From Candidatus Enterococcus huntleyi (lineage in GTDB: Bacteria > Bacillota > Bacilli > Lactobacillales > Enterococcaceae): a stretch of 64,000 nucleotides of DNA. This document shows positions 16,447-28,897 of the stretch, in pieces (within the stretch, counting starts at the first letter, position 1; each line of letters opens with the position of its first letter). The notes under the pieces are model-generated. The model searched no databases and was not told the origin of the DNA. It was given only the letters and a program-made list of their open reading frames with translations. A program made the translations under genes and the position numbers. Location of the stretch: NCBI RefSeq assembly GCF_009933175.1, contig NZ_MAEJ01000009.1, positions 17,083 to 81,082 on the forward strand, written 5' to 3'.

Positions 16447-17982
16447 TTAATGTCTAAAATGACGGACATCGGTAAAGACCATCGCGATTTGATATTTATC
16501 TGCCATATCAATTGATTCTTGGTCTTTGATACTGCCGCCCGGTTGAACGATTGCTTTAATGCCATTCTTGGCTGCATATTCAACTGAATCACTCATTGGG
16601 AAATAGGCGTCACTAGCTAGAACGGCTTCTGAGATTTTCTCACCGGCTTGTTCCACAGCTAATTTCACTGAACCGACACGATTCATTTGTCCAGCACCGA
16701 TTCCTAACGTTTGATGGCTGTTGGCTACAACAATCGCGTTTGATTTCACATGTTTAACAGCTTTCCAAGCAAAAGCTAAAGCTGCTAATTCATCTTCAGT
16801 CGGTTGTCTTTTTGTAACGACTTTCCATTCAGCTGGGACTTCTTCAATCACGTCTTGATCTTGAATCAATAAGCCCCCAACCACAGAAACTGTTTCTGGT
16901 TTTGCTTGCTCATTTTGAGCGGTAAAATCAAGGGTTAATAGACGCAGGTTTTTCTTACTTGAAAGTAAAGCAAAGGCTTCTTCACTAAAGGCTGGCGCAA
17001 TAATAATTTCTAAAAATAGTTTGTGCATTAGTTCAGCTGTGGCTAAATCAACGGTTCTGTTTAAAACGATAATCCCACCGAAGATTGAGACTGGATCGGC
17101 ATCATAAGCAGAACTATACGCATCAAAGATTGTTTTGCCTGTGCCAATGCCACATGGATTCATGTGTTTCAAAGCAACCGCTGTTGGGTCGGTAAATTCA
17201 CGGATAATGCGAATCGCAGCATCGGCATCCTTGATATTATTAAAGGAAAGCTCTTTACCGTGCAATTGTGTAGCACTCGCAATCGAGAAGGCTTGCGGTA
17301 AAGCATCTTGATAGAAGGCTGCTTCTTGATGGCTGTTTTCTCCATAACGTAACGTTTGTTTCAAATCATAGGTAAATGTCACTGTTTCTGGCGTTTTTTC
17401 TTCAACTAATTCTGTCAAATAACTAGCAATCAACGCATCATAAGCTGCTGTATGGCGGAAGACTTTAGCGGCTAATTTTTTACGAGTTTCGCTAGATGTT
17501 TCACCGTCATTTTTCAGTTCTGCCAAGACAACTTCATAATCTTTCGGATCAACGACAACCGTCACAGAAGCAAAGTTTTTAGCAGCTGAACGTAACATGC
17601 TTGGTCCACCGATATCGATATTTTCAATAGCTTGTGCTTCTGTTACATCTGGTTTTAGAATGGTTTCTTTAAACGGATATAAATTTACACAAACAAAATC
17701 AATCGGTGAAATATCGTGTTCAGACATCGCTGCCATGTGGGCGGGTACGTCGCGACGCCCCAAGAGTCCGCCATGAATTTTTGGATGTAAGGTTTTCACA
17801 CGGCCATCCATCATTTCTGGAAAACCAGTCACTTCGTCAATCGAAATTGTCGGAACGCCCGCCTCATCAAGGGTTTTTTTCGTGCCGCCAGTTGAGATAA
17901 TTTCAATTCCTTGTTCGATTAACCCTTGTGCAAATGCAACGATTCCTGTTTTATCTGATACGCTAATTAATGCTCTTCTCAT
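16447..17982 (-). CDS. purH: Bifunctional AICAR transformylase/IMP cyclohydrolase
   Basis: A 511-residue enzyme for the last two steps to IMP. The N-terminal cyclohydrolase (MGS-like) domain begins [19 protein letters not shown]; the transformylase domain carries [24 protein letters not shown] and [17 protein letters not shown]. Full length. Its AAAGGGG Shine-Dalgarno overlaps the end of purN. Confidence 0.97.
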   Translation of the reverse strand: MRRALISVSDKTGIVAFAQGLIEQGIEIISTGGTKKTLDEAGVPTISIDEVTGFPEMMDGRVKTLHPKIHGGLLGRRDVPAHMAAMSEHDISPIDFVCVNLYPFKETILKPDVTEAQAIENIDIGGPSMLRSAAKNFASVTVVVDPKDYEVVLAELKNDGETSSETRKKLAAKVFRHTAAYDALIASYLTELVEEKTPETVTFTYDLKQTLRYGENSHQEAAFYQDALPQAFSIASATQLHGKELSFNNIKDADAAIRIIREFTDPTAVALKHMNPCGIGTGKTIFDAYSSAYDADPVSIFGGIIVLNRTVDLATAELMHKLFLEIIIAPAFSEEAFALLSSKKNLRLLTLDFTAQNEQAKPETVSVVGGLLIQDQDVIEEVPAEWKVVTKRQPTEDELAALAFAWKAVKHVKSNAIVVANSHQTLGIGAGQMNRVGSVKLAVEQAGEKISEAVLASDAYFPMSDSVEYAAKNGIKAIVQPGGSIKDQESIDMADKYQIAMVFTDVRHFRH

Positions 17983-17990
17983 AGCTAATT

Positions 17991-18566
17991 TTACGCCCCT
18001 TTATAATTATGTGAAATTTCAGCAAGTACTTTTGGATACAGTCGATGCTCGACCTGATGAATTTTAGCTTCTAGGCTTTCTAAGGTGTCCTCTTCTGCGA
18101 CTGTGACCGCTTCTTGAGCTATCACGGGTCCCGTGTCGACGCCGGCATCGATATAATGTACGGTCACGCCAGTCTGTGGTACCTTTGCCGTAAAAGCATC
18201 TTTAATGCCGTGTAATCCTGGAAAATTAGGTAATAAAGACGGATGAATATTAATTATTCGTTGCGGAAAGGCTTCTAATAAACACGGGCCAATAATCCGC
18301 ATGTAGCCGGCTAAGATAACCCATTCTACTTGATATTCTTCTAGCAAATGAAGTAATTCCGCTTCATACACAGATTTTTCCGAAAAATCTTTTGGTGAAA
18401 AGCTGACTGCTTCAACCTGATGATTTTTCGCTCGCTCTAGCACGTAAGCATTCGACTTATCGGAAAATACTAGCGCGACCTCCATCGCAATTTCTTGTCG
18501 TTCTACTGCCTGGATGATCGCCTCAAAATTACTGCCATTGCCAGATGCCAAGATCGCTGCTCTCAT
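17991..18566 (-). CDS. purN: Phosphoribosylglycinamide formyltransferase
   Basis: A 191-residue enzyme that transfers a formyl group from 10-formyl-THF to GAR. Motifs: [13 protein letters not shown] at the start, the folate/catalytic region [22 protein letters not shown] with the catalytic Asn-His, and [13 protein letters not shown] with the Asp. AAAGGAG overlaps the purM stop. Confidence 0.97.
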   Translation of the reverse strand: MRAAILASGNGSNFEAIIQAVERQEIAMEVALVFSDKSNAYVLERAKNHQVEAVSFSPKDFSEKSVYEAELLHLLEEYQVEWVILAGYMRIIGPCLLEAFPQRIINIHPSLLPNFPGLHGIKDAFTAKVPQTGVTVHYIDAGVDTGPVIAQEAVTVAEEDTLESLEAKIHQVEHRLYPKVLAEISHNYKGA

Positions 18567-18569
18567 GAC

Positions 18570-19610
18570 CTAGACTCCTTTTAGCACAACTGGCTGTGCT
18601 TGTTTTTCTGTCACTGAACCAATCGTAAAGCAAGCTTCGCCATTTTCTGCCAAGGTTGCTTTGACATCAGCCACTTTATCAGGTGCAACAGCCAATACCA
18701 TGCCAATCCCCATGTTAAAGATTTCGTACATTTCTGCTGCCGGAATCTTGCCATATGTTTGTAAAGCCTCAAAGATTGGCAAGACTGGCCAGCTACCGAT
18801 TTCAATTTCAACGCTGAGCTCCTCTGAGATCATACGCGGAATATTTTCAATAAAGCCACCACCAGTAATATGGGCAATCCCTGACACTAATTCTTTTTTG
18901 ACTAATGGCAGTAACGCATTGACATAAATTTTCGTAGGGACTAATAATTCTTCCCCTAATAATTTATCCTCAAGCTCTGGCAATGAAGTTGAACCAGTAA
19001 AGCCTTGTTTTTCAAAAAAGATTTTACGGACTAATGAGTAACCATTCGAGTGAATTCCACTTGAAGGCAGACCTAGCAGAACGTCTCCCGCTTGAATCTT
19101 CTCACCTGTCACGAGTTGACTTTTCTCAGCAATCCCTACTGCAAAGCCAGCTAAATCATAATCATCTTCGCCGTACATGCCAGGCATTTCAGCAGTTTCG
19201 CCACCGATTAAAGCAGCACCCGCTTGTACGCAGCCTTCTGCCACACCTGCGACCACTTCTTCTAAGCGCGCCGGCACATTTTTACCTGTCGCGATATAAT
19301 CCAAGAAATATAAAGGTTCTGCCCCTTGTGCCACGATATCGTTGACACACATCGCCACGCAATCAATCCCGATAGTTGCGTGATTATTTTCCTGAATTGC
19401 GACCATTAATTTTGTACCGACCCCGTCTGTTCCCGAAATCAGAACAGGTTCGGCTACATCTACCGTACTTAAATCAAAACAACCACCAAATCCACCAAGT
19501 GCACCCATCACGCCTATACGTTCAGTCCGTTTTACGTGTTTTTTAATTCGCTCGACTACTTCATAGCCCGCTTCTACATCAACGCCCGCTTTAGCATATG
19601 CGTTCTTCAT
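18570..19610 (-). CDS. purM: Phosphoribosylformylglycinamidine cyclo-ligase (AIR synthetase)
   Basis: A 346-residue AIRS-family ATPase that closes the imidazole ring. It has [36 protein letters not shown], and [11 protein letters not shown] in the ATP-binding region. AGGAG precedes the ATG; it follows purF by 22 nt. Confidence 0.97.
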   Translation of the reverse strand: MKNAYAKAGVDVEAGYEVVERIKKHVKRTERIGVMGALGGFGGCFDLSTVDVAEPVLISGTDGVGTKLMVAIQENNHATIGIDCVAMCVNDIVAQGAEPLYFLDYIATGKNVPARLEEVVAGVAEGCVQAGAALIGGETAEMPGMYGEDDYDLAGFAVGIAEKSQLVTGEKIQAGDVLLGLPSSGIHSNGYSLVRKIFFEKQGFTGSTSLPELEDKLLGEELLVPTKIYVNALLPLVKKELVSGIAHITGGGFIENIPRMISEELSVEIEIGSWPVLPIFEALQTYGKIPAAEMYEIFNMGIGMVLAVAPDKVADVKATLAENGEACFTIGSVTEKQAQPVVLKGV

Positions 19611-19632
19611 ATCTCTTCGCTCCTATTCATTC

Positions 19633-21072
19633 CTAAAAAAAGGATGTCTTTTCTTTGAGTGATGCTTGATATTTTTCTTCATAATCATAGAGTGGCGTTG
19701 GATAATCTCCATTAAAATAAGCCATACATAACCCTGAATAAGGCGCATCAAATTTTAAGCCAATCGATTGAATCAAGCCTTCTTCACTTAAAAAGCTGAG
19801 CGAATCAGCACCGATTGCTTCACGAATTTCGTCAATCGAAAGGTTTGCCGCAATCAGTTCTTTTCTCGTTTGAATATCGATGCCATAAAAACATGGATAT
19901 TTCAAAGGCGGTGCCGCAATCCGAACATGAACTTCTTTAGCGCCCGCTTCTTTTAAGAGCTGGACAATCCGACGACTTGTTGTCCCGCGAACGATTGAAT
20001 CATCAACCATGATGACTTTTTTGCCTTCAACCACCCCACGGACCGCTGAAAGCTTCATACGCACCCCTTGCTCACGCAATTCTTGGGTTGGTTGAATAAA
20101 CGTCCGAGCGACATATTGATTTTTGACAAGGCCCATCTCGTAAGGAATACCGCTAGCTTCAGCGTAACCACTGGCTGCTGAGAGCGATGAGTTTGGTACA
20201 CCCACGACCATATCTGCTTCAACAGCGGCCTCTTCAGCTAAACGGCGCCCCATATTTTTTCGTGCGGTATGCACATTCACGCCGGCGATATTTGAGTCAG
20301 GTCGTGCAAAATAGATATATTCCATCGAACAAATCGCTGGCTGTGTATCTGTTGTATACGCCTCGATTGTCACACCTTCGTCATTAATAATCACCATCTC
20401 ACCCGGCTGCACATCGCGGACAAATTTTGCCCCAATTACTTCAAGTGCGCAGGTTTCAGAAGCCACAACATAGGCGCCGTTAACCATTTGACCAATCGAT
20501 AACGGACGGAATCCATTTGGATCTAACGCTGCAATCATCGCATCTTCCGTCATTAACAGATAAGCAAAGCCGCCTTTGACTGTATTCAACGATTCTTTTA
20601 ATTGCTCAATAAAGGTTGCCTCTTTACTCTGACGAATCAGATGCATCAAAATTTCTGTATCTGAATTCGAATGAAAAATCGCGCCATCTTTTTCTAATTC
20701 CCGACGTAGCGTGCGCGCATTGGTTAAATTCCCATTATGCGCAAGCCCCACAGAAGTGTCGTAGAATTTGAATAGGAAAGGTTGGATATTATCCACGCTC
20801 CCATTACCAGCTGTCGCATAACGGACATGACCAATCGCTGCGTTTCCTTCTAATTTACTCAACTGACGTTCATCTTTAAACACATCAGAAAGTAAACCTA
20901 AGCCGCGATAACCATCGAGTATACCGTCTTTATTGACAACAATTCCGGCTCCTTCTTGGCCACGATGCTGCAAACTATGCAAACCAAAATACGTTACTCG
21001 CGCGGCATCTGGATGACCCCAGACGCCGAAAATCCCGCATTCTTCATTTAAACTTTTTACTTCATAAGACAT
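19633..21072 (-). CDS. purF: Amidophosphoribosyltransferase
   Basis: A 479-residue enzyme that commits PRPP to purine synthesis. The precursor begins [11 protein letters not shown] followed by [12 protein letters not shown]; cleavage would expose the Cys nucleophile at residue 12. The glutaminase has HRGQEGAGI and HVRYATAG; the PRTase domain has [14 protein letters not shown]. The cysteines typical of the Bacillus-type Fe-S form may be present ([23 protein letters not shown]). The ATG at 21072 follows GGGAGG and overlaps purL by 16 nt; an upstream in-frame ATG has no good Shine-Dalgarno. Confidence 0.96.
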   Translation of the reverse strand: MSYEVKSLNEECGIFGVWGHPDAARVTYFGLHSLQHRGQEGAGIVVNKDGILDGYRGLGLLSDVFKDERQLSKLEGNAAIGHVRYATAGNGSVDNIQPFLFKFYDTSVGLAHNGNLTNARTLRRELEKDGAIFHSNSDTEILMHLIRQSKEATFIEQLKESLNTVKGGFAYLLMTEDAMIAALDPNGFRPLSIGQMVNGAYVVASETCALEVIGAKFVRDVQPGEMVIINDEGVTIEAYTTDTQPAICSMEYIYFARPDSNIAGVNVHTARKNMGRRLAEEAAVEADMVVGVPNSSLSAASGYAEASGIPYEMGLVKNQYVARTFIQPTQELREQGVRMKLSAVRGVVEGKKVIMVDDSIVRGTTSRRIVQLLKEAGAKEVHVRIAAPPLKYPCFYGIDIQTRKELIAANLSIDEIREAIGADSLSFLSEEGLIQSIGLKFDAPYSGLCMAYFNGDYPTPLYDYEEKYQASLKEKTSFF

Positions 21073-23279
21073 GAGATGGCATCCTCCCAAAGCTGTTTCG
21101 CCTGTGAAACTTCAACAGAGACCGTTTCGTCCGCTGTCGCAATCGTTAATTGACCAGTCGCTGTGACTGTTCCAACCTTGACGGCTTTTTCAGCCATGAT
21201 TTCTTCAAAAGCAGCTTTATTTTCAGGCGCAACAGAGACAACAAAACGTGACTGTGTTTCTGAGAATAAGTGCGCTACTGGCATGTCGACAGCCACATCG
21301 ATGCCTAAATTATTAGTAAATGCTGATTCCGCTAAAGCCACACCCAGGCCACCTTCGGCACTATCATGCGCACTCTTGACTAAGCCGGCTTTAATTGCCG
21401 CTAGAACCGCTGCTTGATTGTCTTTTTCAGTCGCCAAGTCAAAGTTCATCAATTGTCCTTCGATACGACCTAACTGCATTTTTTGTAATTCTGAGCCATT
21501 AAAATCAGCGAAGGTTTCGCCAACTACATAGATTAGATCCCCGGCTGTTTTAAATTCTTGTGTCGTAATCTCATCAAGATGATCAATTAAACCAACCATC
21601 CCAATCATTGGTGTTGGGTAAATTGCTTTGCCATCTGTTTCATTGTACATTGAAACATTTCCAGAAATAACTGGTGTATCTAAGACGCGACAAGCTTCCG
21701 AAATTCCATCTGCTGAAGTCCATAATTCCCAGAAGCCTTCTGGTTTATCAGGTGAACCATAGTTTAAGCAATCAGTAATCGCTAACGGACGTCCGCCACT
21801 AGCCACAATATTACGCGCAGCTTCTGCGACCGCAATTTGGCCACCAATCTCAGGATTCAAATACAAGTAACGGGCATTACAATCCGTCGTCATCGCTAAG
21901 GCTTTATCTGTACCACGAACCCGTAAAACAGCGGCATCGCTCCCAGGTCTCACGACAGTATTCGTACGAACTTGTGAATCATACGTTTCATAAATCATTT
22001 TCTTCGACGCAATTGTTGGCTGTTGTAACAACGCCAATAACGTTTCACTGCCACTTTCAATAACAGGTTCGAACTCAGCTAGAGCCGCAAATTCTTTGAT
22101 ACGCGCTGGTTCTTTACGTTCTTTTGTATAGACAGGTGCATCCTCTGCTAAGGCATCTACTGGTAAATTCGCCACTTCAACGCCACGATGATACAGACGG
22201 TATAACCCATCATCTGTTACTTCACCAATCGTTACAGCATCCAGATCGTATTTTTCAAATAATGCCACGACTTCTGCTTCGTGTCCTTGTTCGACACAGA
22301 TTAACATCCGTTCTTGTGATTCTGACAACATCATTTCATATGGCGTCATATTTGTTTCACGTTGTGGCACATCGTCTAGGTATAATTTCAAACCAGAGCC
22401 AGCTTTAGAAGCCATCTCCGAGCTAGAAGAAACCAGTCCGGCAGCGCCCATATCTTGAATACCGACCAAAATATCTGAATGGTCGAGAATTAATTCTAAA
22501 CAAGCTTCCAATAATAATTTTTCCATAAACGGATCGCCAACTTGAACAGCTGAACGTTGTTGTTCTTCACCTTCAACGAATTCCTCTGAAGCAAACGTCG
22601 CACCGTGAATCCCATCGCGTCCCGTTTTCGCTCCAACGTACATAATTGAGTTACCAACACCTTTGGCTTGGCCCTTTTGAATATCCTTATGGTCAATAAT
22701 TCCAACACACATAGCATTAACAAGCGGATTGCCGGCGTAACAAGCGTCAAAAGCCACTTCGCCACCAACCGTTGGAATCCCGATACAGTTGCCGTAGCCG
22801 CTAATCCCAGCAACGACTTCTTCTAATAAATATTTGGTGTGTTCATTATCTAATTCACCAAAACGTAGGGAGTCCAAAATCGCAATCGGACGCGCACCCA
22901 TACTGAAAATATCGCGAATAATTCCGCCAACCCCAGTCGCAGCTCCTTCATAAGGCTCAACAGCAGAAGGATGATTATGACTTTCAGCTTTAAAAACCAC
23001 CGCTTGACCATCACCAATATCAACGATTCCGGCTCCTTCACCAGGTCCTTGTAGCACCTGTGGGCCAGACGTTGGGAATTTCCGTAAGACTGGTTTTGAA
23101 TTTTTATATGAACAATGTTCACTCCACATGACTGAAAATAAACCAGTTTCTGTGTAGTTTGGCATTCTTTTAAGTATTTTTTCAGAAATCAACTGATATT
23201 CTTCATCCGTTAATCCCCATTCCGCATAAATGCGTTGTTCTTTAATCTCTTGTGGTGTTGGCTCCATCACTTTCATCAT
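21057..23279 (-). CDS. purL: Phosphoribosylformylglycinamidine synthase, large subunit
   Basis: A 740-residue 'small' PurL that works with PurQ and PurS to make FGAM. It has the FGAM motifs [37 protein letters not shown]-type [12 protein letters not shown] and [14 protein letters not shown]. It overlaps purQ by TAATG, and purF by 16 nt, so translation is coupled. Confidence 0.97.
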   Translation of the reverse strand: MMKVMEPTPQEIKEQRIYAEWGLTDEEYQLISEKILKRMPNYTETGLFSVMWSEHCSYKNSKPVLRKFPTSGPQVLQGPGEGAGIVDIGDGQAVVFKAESHNHPSAVEPYEGAATGVGGIIRDIFSMGARPIAILDSLRFGELDNEHTKYLLEEVVAGISGYGNCIGIPTVGGEVAFDACYAGNPLVNAMCVGIIDHKDIQKGQAKGVGNSIMYVGAKTGRDGIHGATFASEEFVEGEEQQRSAVQVGDPFMEKLLLEACLELILDHSDILVGIQDMGAAGLVSSSSEMASKAGSGLKLYLDDVPQRETNMTPYEMMLSESQERMLICVEQGHEAEVVALFEKYDLDAVTIGEVTDDGLYRLYHRGVEVANLPVDALAEDAPVYTKERKEPARIKEFAALAEFEPVIESGSETLLALLQQPTIASKKMIYETYDSQVRTNTVVRPGSDAAVLRVRGTDKALAMTTDCNARYLYLNPEIGGQIAVAEAARNIVASGGRPLAITDCLNYGSPDKPEGFWELWTSADGISEACRVLDTPVISGNVSMYNETDGKAIYPTPMIGMVGLIDHLDEITTQEFKTAGDLIYVVGETFADFNGSELQKMQLGRIEGQLMNFDLATEKDNQAAVLAAIKAGLVKSAHDSAEGGLGVALAESAFTNNLGIDVAVDMPVAHLFSETQSRFVVSVAPENKAAFEEIMAEKAVKVGTVTATGQLTIATADETVSVEVSQAKQLWEDAISCLMK

Positions 23280-23956
23280 TAGTTTGCAGTCACCTTTCCG
23301 AAATTTTTTAGGATAGAAGAGAAGAAACGTTTGCCGTCAGCAGAACCTAATAGCTCTTCCATTGCGCGTTCTGGGTGAGGCATCATGCCTAGCACATTGC
23401 CCGCTTTATTTGTGATTCCGGCAATTTGTTCCAGACTGCCGTTGATATTTTCGCCATAAGTGAAGACGATTTGTTGATTATCTTTTAATTCTTGCAAGGT
23501 TGCTTCATCACAGTAATAATTTCCTTCTCCGTGCGCAACAGGAATTTGAATGACTTCATTTTCGTCATAATCAGAGGTAAATTTCGTTTGGTTATTGACT
23601 ACTTTCAATGGCACTGTTTTACAGACAAAATGTAGCGAATCATTTCGTTTCAGCGCACCAGGTAACAGGCCAGCTTCCGTTAAAACTTGGAAGCCATTGC
23701 ATGTCCCAAAGACTGGTTTGCCTTCGTCAGCAAAACGAATCACTTCAGACATAATTTTAGAAAAACGAGCAATCGCACCGCAACGTAGGTAATCACCATA
23801 AGAAAAGCCCCCAGGCAACAAGACGCCATCAAAGCCTTCTAGAGAAGTCGCATCGTGGCGAACATATTCAGCCTCAGCGCCCATAATATCTTTGACCGCC
23901 CATAACATATCCATGTCACAGTTTGATCCAGGAAAAACAATGACAGCAAATTTCAT
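23279..23956 (-). CDS. purQ: FGAM synthase glutaminase subunit
   Basis: A 225-residue class I glutamine amidotransferase supplying ammonia to PurL. It starts [14 protein letters not shown]; the nucleophile is in [10 protein letters not shown] (Cys about 86) and the His/Glu pair in [13 protein letters not shown] lies before the ATG at 23956; the in-frame upstream codons are in purS and were excluded. Confidence 0.97.
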   Translation of the reverse strand: MKFAVIVFPGSNCDMDMLWAVKDIMGAEAEYVRHDATSLEGFDGVLLPGGFSYGDYLRCGAIARFSKIMSEVIRFADEGKPVFGTCNGFQVLTEAGLLPGALKRNDSLHFVCKTVPLKVVNNQTKFTSDYDENEVIQIPVAHGEGNYYCDEATLQELKDNQQIVFTYGENINGSLEQIAGITNKAGNVLGMMPHPERAMEELLGSADGKRFFSSILKNFGKVTAN

Positions 23957-23957
23957 G

Positions 23958-24212
23958 TTAGGCTTCCTCCGTTGTTGAGATTTCATAACGATACGTTTCC
24001 ATATTGACGTTCGCTAACAATTTGTCACACACTTCTTCGATCATTTCTTCTACTGGTCGCTCTGATTTAGCCACTTTAATTTCGAAGTATTTGCCAATCC
24101 GAATCTCTTCAATCTCCGCATAGCCCATCCGATGCACGGCACCTTTCACGGCTTCTCCTTGTGGGTCTAATACTGAATCCTTATAGGTTACATAAACTTT
24201 TACAAAATACAT
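23958..24212 (-). CDS. purS: FGAM synthase accessory subunit
   Basis: An 84-residue PurS that bridges PurL and PurQ. It has [19 protein letters not shown] and RIGKYFEI typical of the family. AAGGAG lies before the ATG. It ends 1 nt before purQ. Confidence 0.95.
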   Translation of the reverse strand: MYFVKVYVTYKDSVLDPQGEAVKGAVHRMGYAEIEEIRIGKYFEIKVAKSERPVEEMIEEVCDKLLANVNMETYRYEISTTEEA

Positions 24213-24309
24213 GGTTGATAGCTCCTTCTTGTGTTTGTTTTTTATTTTAATTTAAATAAGTAACTATTTTCTTCGATTGATAACTCTCTGACTGACGTTA
24301 CTGTTTAGA

Positions 24310-25020
24310 CTAAATTTCTTCTAAACGGCGCAAGACTTCTTGATAGACAGGCACGATATCACCTAAATCACGACGGTAAATATCTTTGTCCAAATGGTCA
24401 TTCGTCTCAGCATCCCATAAACGACAAGTATCCGGTGAAATTTCGTCAGCTAATAAAATCCGACCTGCTTGATTTAGCCCAAACTCGACTTTAAAATCGA
24501 CTAGCTTGATTGATAATTCCTTGAACAGGTCAATTAAGGCTTGATTGATTTGTCGAGTGATGGTTTTAATTTCTTGAATTTGTTCAGTTGTGGCAATCTC
24601 TAAAGCGAGAATGTGATCTTCATTGATTAGTGGATCATCTAAGCGGTCTTCTTTGTAATAAAACTCAATGATTGGAAATTTTAGGGGTTGTCCTTCAGGC
24701 ACATCTAAACGTTTAGAAAAGCTGCCTGCGGCGATATTTCGCACGACGACTTCTAAGGGGATAATTGTTACTGCTTCAACTAATTGTTCGGTTTTTGATA
24801 GTTTTTTGATGAAATGGCTAGAAATCCCTCGTTCTTTCAATTTTTCGAAAATTTCCGAAGTGATTTGATTATTTAATTCGCCTTTTCCTTGGATTTGATC
24901 TTTTTTCACACCATTTAGAGCAGTTGCTTGATTCAGATATTCTACCCAAAGAACACCTTCTTCATCAGTTTTATAAAGTTTTTTAGCTTTTCCTTCATAG
25001 AGCAACGCTTGTTTTTCCAC
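24310..25020 (-). CDS. purC: SAICAR synthase
   Basis: A 236-residue enzyme joining aspartate to CAIR. Motifs: LLYEGKAKKLYKTD at the start, PLEVVVRNIAAGSFSKR and LADEISPDTCRLWD. I chose the GTG at 25020 (GGGAGAGG 7 nt upstream), which gives the normal family length; an ATG at 25056 would add 12 residues upstream of that Shine-Dalgarno. It is the first gene of the purC-D unit. Confidence 0.95.
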   Translation of the reverse strand: MEKQALLYEGKAKKLYKTDEEGVLWVEYLNQATALNGVKKDQIQGKGELNNQITSEIFEKLKERGISSHFIKKLSKTEQLVEAVTIIPLEVVVRNIAAGSFSKRLDVPEGQPLKFPIIEFYYKEDRLDDPLINEDHILALEIATTEQIQEIKTITRQINQALIDLFKELSIKLVDFKVEFGLNQAGRILLADEISPDTCRLWDAETNDHLDKDIYRRDLGDIVPVYQEVLRRLEEI

Positions 25021-25092
25021 TACTTGACCTCTCCCTTGTTCGAACGTTACAAACAATAATTATCTCTAACGTTCAGCTTAATGTTTGTATTT

Positions 25093-25121
25093 AGTTTAAC
25101 AATCATCTGTTTTCGGGTCAA
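25093..25121 (-). promoter_or_regulatory. purC operon promoter
   Basis: The minus strand reads TTGACC (25116-25121), 17 nt, TAAACT (25093-25098). Confidence 0.75.
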
Positions 25122-25127
25122 TATTTT

Positions 25128-25166
25128 CCGTTCATTTATTGAATAAATAAAACTTAACGTTCGTGT
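25128..25166. promoter_or_regulatory. PurBoxes upstream of purC
   Basis: On the minus strand ACACGAACGTTAA and ATGAACGG, both with the PurBox GAAC core, lie just upstream of the -35. Further GAACGTT-like boxes lie downstream of the -10 (25060-25085). Confidence 0.6.
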
Positions 25167-25213
25167 TTTGCTAAAAATATATAACGCTGATATTCCAATC
25201 AATTTAAGAAGCG

Positions 25214-25242
25214 TTTACATTTTTATGAACTAGTGCTATAGT
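25214..25242 (+). promoter_or_regulatory. Promoter of the divergent small gene
   Basis: TTTACA, 17 nt, TATAGT faces right. It drives the gene at 25314 away from purC. Confidence 0.75.
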
Positions 25243-25313
25243 ATAGGGTATAAGTAATGAACCTATTTTACCTATCCAAAAATAGCGATAAGGCTCTAGA
25301 GGAGGAAACTTGG

Positions 25314-25697
25314 ATGACGAGTTTACAGACAATGGTGCAGCAGTTTTTAGCAGATCTTGATACGGAAGAACAAGTCCGTTTATACAATGATTTACTCGCT
25401 TTAGAAGCAGTTCATCACTTAAACGAACATGCTAGCTTCTATACTTTTCGAAAATTAAAACGGGCCACTCATCGACATTTTGAATGTCGCAAACGGACCC
25501 TACGATTCGTTAATAAAAAAAATAATGAATTGATTATTCATCAATTACATGAACAACATATTTTCAAAAATCATTACCGCATTCAGGTTTTTTACAATCT
25601 ACATGAATATGATTTCAAATTTGTCGAAGAGCTCACAACTGCCCTTCGTAAAAACAACCTGATTCAACCAAGCGGCTTATCAATTAATTATGCATAA
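25314..25697 (+). CDS. Hypothetical 127-residue protein
   Basis: The ATG at 25314 is preceded by GAGGAGG, and an in-frame ATG at 25257 lacks a Shine-Dalgarno. The protein is soluble, Leu/His/Lys-rich and helical, with TMVQQFLADLDTEEQVRLYN at the start and many histidines (HRHFECRKRT, HQLHEQHIFKNHYR). I recognise no domain. It sits divergently between purB and purC and has its own promoter and a strong terminator, so it is a real gene, perhaps specific to enterococci. No function is assigned. Confidence 0.75.
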   Translation: MTSLQTMVQQFLADLDTEEQVRLYNDLLALEAVHHLNEHASFYTFRKLKRATHRHFECRKRTLRFVNKKNNELIIHQLHEQHIFKNHYRIQVFYNLHEYDFKFVEELTTALRKNNLIQPSGLSINYA

Positions 25698-25745
25698 AAG
25701 AGAGTGTAGCAAAACCACTAATTGGTTTTGCTACACTCTCTTTAT
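25697..25745. terminator. Terminator of the divergent small gene
   Basis: A long perfect stem, AAAGAGAGTGTAGCAAAACC with its complement, runs into CTTTATT. Confidence 0.85.
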
Positions 25746-25749
25746 TCAA

Positions 25750-25801
25750 ATAAAAAAATAGTCTTGATAGAAGCCACTCTTCAGCACTTCTATCAAGACT
25801 A
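25750..25801 (-). terminator. Terminator of the purE-K-B unit
   Basis: TAGTCTTGATAGAAG pairs with CTTCTATCAAGACTA; the minus strand ends in seven T. Confidence 0.88.
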
Positions 25802-25886
25802 CCTGATTATTTGTCTCATCTGCTTTAATTAGCAGAATTATTCGCAACGAAACAGATTACAAGTCCCTGATAATACCCCGTACGTT

Positions 25887-27185
25887 TTATTCCCCTAACC
25901 CAACACGTTCAAAAATTGTTTCAACGTTTTTTAGATGGTAATTGTAGTCAAAGGCATCATCCAGCTCTTCTTTGGATAACACAGAGGTAATTTTTTCATC
26001 TGCATCTAACAACGGTCGGAAAGCTGTTTGATTATCCCAAGCGTAAGCTGTTTTAGGTTGCACTAAATCATAAGCTTCTTCACGAGACATGCCATGATCA
26101 ATCAACTTCAACAGTACACGCTGGCTATAGATTAAGCCGAATGTTGCGTTCATGTTACGCTTCATATTCTCTGGGAAGACTGTCAGATTTTTCACGATAT
26201 TACCAAAACGGTTTAACATATAATTCAAGAGAATCGTCGTGTCTGGTAAGATAATACGTTCAGCTGACGAATGAGAAATATCTCGTTCATGCCACAATGA
26301 AACATCTTCATAGGCAGTAATCATATGTCCGCGGACAACACGAGCTAGACCCGTCATATTTTCTGAACCAATCGGATTACGTTTATGAGGCATCGCTGAA
26401 GATCCTTTTTGGCCTTTCGCGAAGAACTCTTCGACTTCTCGCGTTTCGGATTTTTGTAAACCACGGATTTCTGTGGCAAATTTTTCGATACTTGTCGCAA
26501 TCAAGGCCATTGCTGAAAAATACTCAGCATGTAAATCGCGTGGTAAGACTTGGGTAGAAATATCCTGCGCACGAATCCCTAGCTTATCGCAGACATAAGC
26601 TTCAACAAAAGGCGGAATATTGGCAAAAGTACCTACTGCACCAGAAATTTTCCCGGCTTCAACCCCTTTTGCTGCATGCTCAAAGCGTTCAATGTTGCGT
26701 TTCATTTCTGAATACCATAAAGCTAATTTTAAGCCAAAAGTAGTTGGTTCTGCATGCACACCATGGGTTCTGCCCATCATGACAGTCCGTTTGTGTTCTT
26801 TAGCTTTTTCACCGATGATTTCAGTAAAACGTTGTAAGTCTTCACGTAAAATATCATTGGCCTGTTTGATTAAATAGCCATATGCTGTATCCACTACGTC
26901 GGTGCTTGTTAAGCCATAATGAACCCATTTCCGCTCTTCACCTAACGATTCAGAAACAGAACGAGTAAATGCTACAACGTCATGTCGAGTCTGTTCTTCA
27001 ATTTCTAAAATGCGGTCAATATCAAAGCGAGCATTTTCGCGAATCTTTTTAGCATCCTCTTTAGGAATTTCCCCTAATTCTGCCCAAGCTTCATCAGCTA
27101 AAATTTCAACTTCTAACCACGCTTGATAACGATTTTGATCTGTCCAAATTCGACCCATCTCTGGTCTTGTATAACGATCCAACAT
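25887..27185 (-). CDS. purB: Adenylosuccinate lyase
   Basis: A 432-residue fumarase-superfamily enzyme acting at two steps (SAICAR and adenylosuccinate cleavage). It starts [14 protein letters not shown]; it has the TSTD motif [29 protein letters not shown] and the signature [20 protein letters not shown] precedes the ATG. Confidence 0.97.
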   Translation of the reverse strand: MLDRYTRPEMGRIWTDQNRYQAWLEVEILADEAWAELGEIPKEDAKKIRENARFDIDRILEIEEQTRHDVVAFTRSVSESLGEERKWVHYGLTSTDVVDTAYGYLIKQANDILREDLQRFTEIIGEKAKEHKRTVMMGRTHGVHAEPTTFGLKLALWYSEMKRNIERFEHAAKGVEAGKISGAVGTFANIPPFVEAYVCDKLGIRAQDISTQVLPRDLHAEYFSAMALIATSIEKFATEIRGLQKSETREVEEFFAKGQKGSSAMPHKRNPIGSENMTGLARVVRGHMITAYEDVSLWHERDISHSSAERIILPDTTILLNYMLNRFGNIVKNLTVFPENMKRNMNATFGLIYSQRVLLKLIDHGMSREEAYDLVQPKTAYAWDNQTAFRPLLDADEKITSVLSKEELDDAFDYNYHLKNVETIFERVGLGE

Positions 27186-27203
27186 AAAAAGTTTCTCCTA
27201 TTC

Positions 27204-28334
27204 TTAATCCCAAATATTTGTTTGTTTAACTTCTTTTAAGGTTTCTTCTATATTCTCAGTTAAAATAGTGATATGACCCATTTTACGCCCAGATTTAGCT
27301 TCTGCTTTCCCATAATAATGAAATTGCCAAGCGGCTTTTTCCATCGTCAAGTCATAGGTCTTGAGTAATTCATCCCCTAGAATGTTAACCATCACAGCAT
27401 CGCTTAACAAACGAATTTCTGGTAATGGCCAACCCGCAATCCCACGAATGTGAGCATCAAATTGGCTAATAGAACACGCTTCAATCGTATAATGTCCTGA
27501 ATTATGCGGTCTAGGTGCCATCTCATTGACATAAATGCTGCCACTTTCTGTTAAGAACATCTCAACTGCTAAAGTTCCAGCTAAGCCAATCGCTTCAGCA
27601 ATGACTTTAGCAATTCTTTGAGCCTCTTCAATGACTTCTGCAGAAACATTAGCCGGAGCTATTGTTTCGTGAAGGATATTGTCTCTATGGCGATTTTCCA
27701 CCACCGGAAAAACAGTATATTCTCCTTCGCCATCACCTGCAACAAGCACCGATAATTCTTTTTCATAAGGAATCCAAGCTTCTAGGACACAGGTTCCTTC
27801 GCGCAAAAGATTCATAGAAGGCGCCAAGTCTTGCATGCCGTATAAGACATACTGACCTTTACCATCATAGCCGCCGCGCGTGGTCTTTAAGACACACGGA
27901 TAGCCGATACTATCAATCTCTTCTTGAATATCCGTTGGGCTAATAATCGTTGCATAAGGGGCAATCACAATATTATTCGATTCTAAAAATGATTTTTCCA
28001 TTAAACGATCTTGCGTAATTGCTAATAAATCAGTTCCTTGAGGAATCGACGTCATCGGCAAAATTGTATTAAGTGCTTCGACACTGACATTCTCAAATTC
28101 ATACGTAATTACATCGACACGTTTCGCCATTTCTTCAAGGGCAAAATTATCATCGTATTCAGCCACAATTTGCCAATCAGCGACTTGTGAAGCAGGGCAA
28201 TCTTCAGTCGGATCTAGTACTCCTACTCGAAAACCCATTTCTTTTGCACTCTGTGCCATCATACGGCCTAACTGACCGCCGCCAACAATCCCGATTACCG
28301 AACCAGGTAATAAAGGTTTAACCAAGTTGATCAC
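27204..28334 (-). CDS. purK: N5-CAIR synthetase (AIR carboxylase ATPase subunit)
   Basis: A 376-residue ATP-grasp enzyme making N5-CAIR from AIR, bicarbonate and ATP. It starts near [21 protein letters not shown]-grasp regions are [27 protein letters not shown]. The start appears to be GTG at 28334, inside purE, with a weak GGAAAG; the exact start is uncertain. Confidence 0.95.
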   Translation of the reverse strand: MINLVKPLLPGSVIGIVGGGQLGRMMAQSAKEMGFRVGVLDPTEDCPASQVADWQIVAEYDDNFALEEMAKRVDVITYEFENVSVEALNTILPMTSIPQGTDLLAITQDRLMEKSFLESNNIVIAPYATIISPTDIQEEIDSIGYPCVLKTTRGGYDGKGQYVLYGMQDLAPSMNLLREGTCVLEAWIPYEKELSVLVAGDGEGEYTVFPVVENRHRDNILHETIAPANVSAEVIEEAQRIAKVIAEAIGLAGTLAVEMFLTESGSIYVNEMAPRPHNSGHYTIEACSISQFDAHIRGIAGWPLPEIRLLSDAVMVNILGDELLKTYDLTMEKAAWQFHYYGKAEAKSGRKMGHITILTENIEETLKEVKQTNIWD

Positions 28335-28806
28335 TACTTTCCATTACAGTTTCCGTCATGACTTTTCTTTTTTCGTCCAGTCGTTCCGCTACCTCTAAAT
28401 CATACATGGAAAGCATCTGCGCCGCAAGTAAACCTGCATTAATTGCCCCAGCTTTTCCGATTGCTGTTGTTGCAACAGGAATTCCTCCTGGCATTTGAAC
28501 AATCGACAATAACGAATCCAAGCCATTCAATGTTCGTGATTGAACTGGAACTCCGATTACTGGCAAGGTTGTTTTGGCAGCGACCATTCCTGGTAAATGA
28601 GCTGCTCCTCCTGCCCCAGCAATAATTACTTTAAGGCCACGCCCTCGCGCTTCTTCAGCATATTTAAACATCAAATCAGGTGTACGATGAGCTGAAACAA
28701 CTTTCTTTTCATAAGGAATCCCCAATTCTTCTAGACTGGCACAGGCGTGCTTCATTGTTTCCCAGTCAGATTGGCTTCCCATAATTACAGCTACTAAAAC
28801 GGTCAT
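28318..28806 (-). CDS. purE: N5-CAIR mutase
   Basis: A 162-residue class I PurE that converts N5-CAIR to CAIR. Family motifs: [33 protein letters not shown] and [25 protein letters not shown] precedes the ATG. First gene of the purE-K-B unit; overlaps purK by 17 nt. Confidence 0.97.
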   Translation of the reverse strand: MTVLVAVIMGSQSDWETMKHACASLEELGIPYEKKVVSAHRTPDLMFKYAEEARGRGLKVIIAGAGGAAHLPGMVAAKTTLPVIGVPVQSRTLNGLDSLLSIVQMPGGIPVATTAIGKAGAINAGLLAAQMLSMYDLEVAERLDEKRKVMTETVMESSDQLG

Positions 28807-28837
28807 TGATCTGCCTCACTCTCTTTTATTCGATTTC

Positions 28838-28866
28838 ATTTTATCAAGGCTTGTTTTCCCTGTCAA
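28838..28866 (-). promoter_or_regulatory. purE promoter
   Basis: A near-consensus TTGACA, 17 nt, TAAAAT on the minus strand. Confidence 0.88.
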
Positions 28867-28897
28867 AGAATTTTCGAATATTATCATCTGTTTTTCA

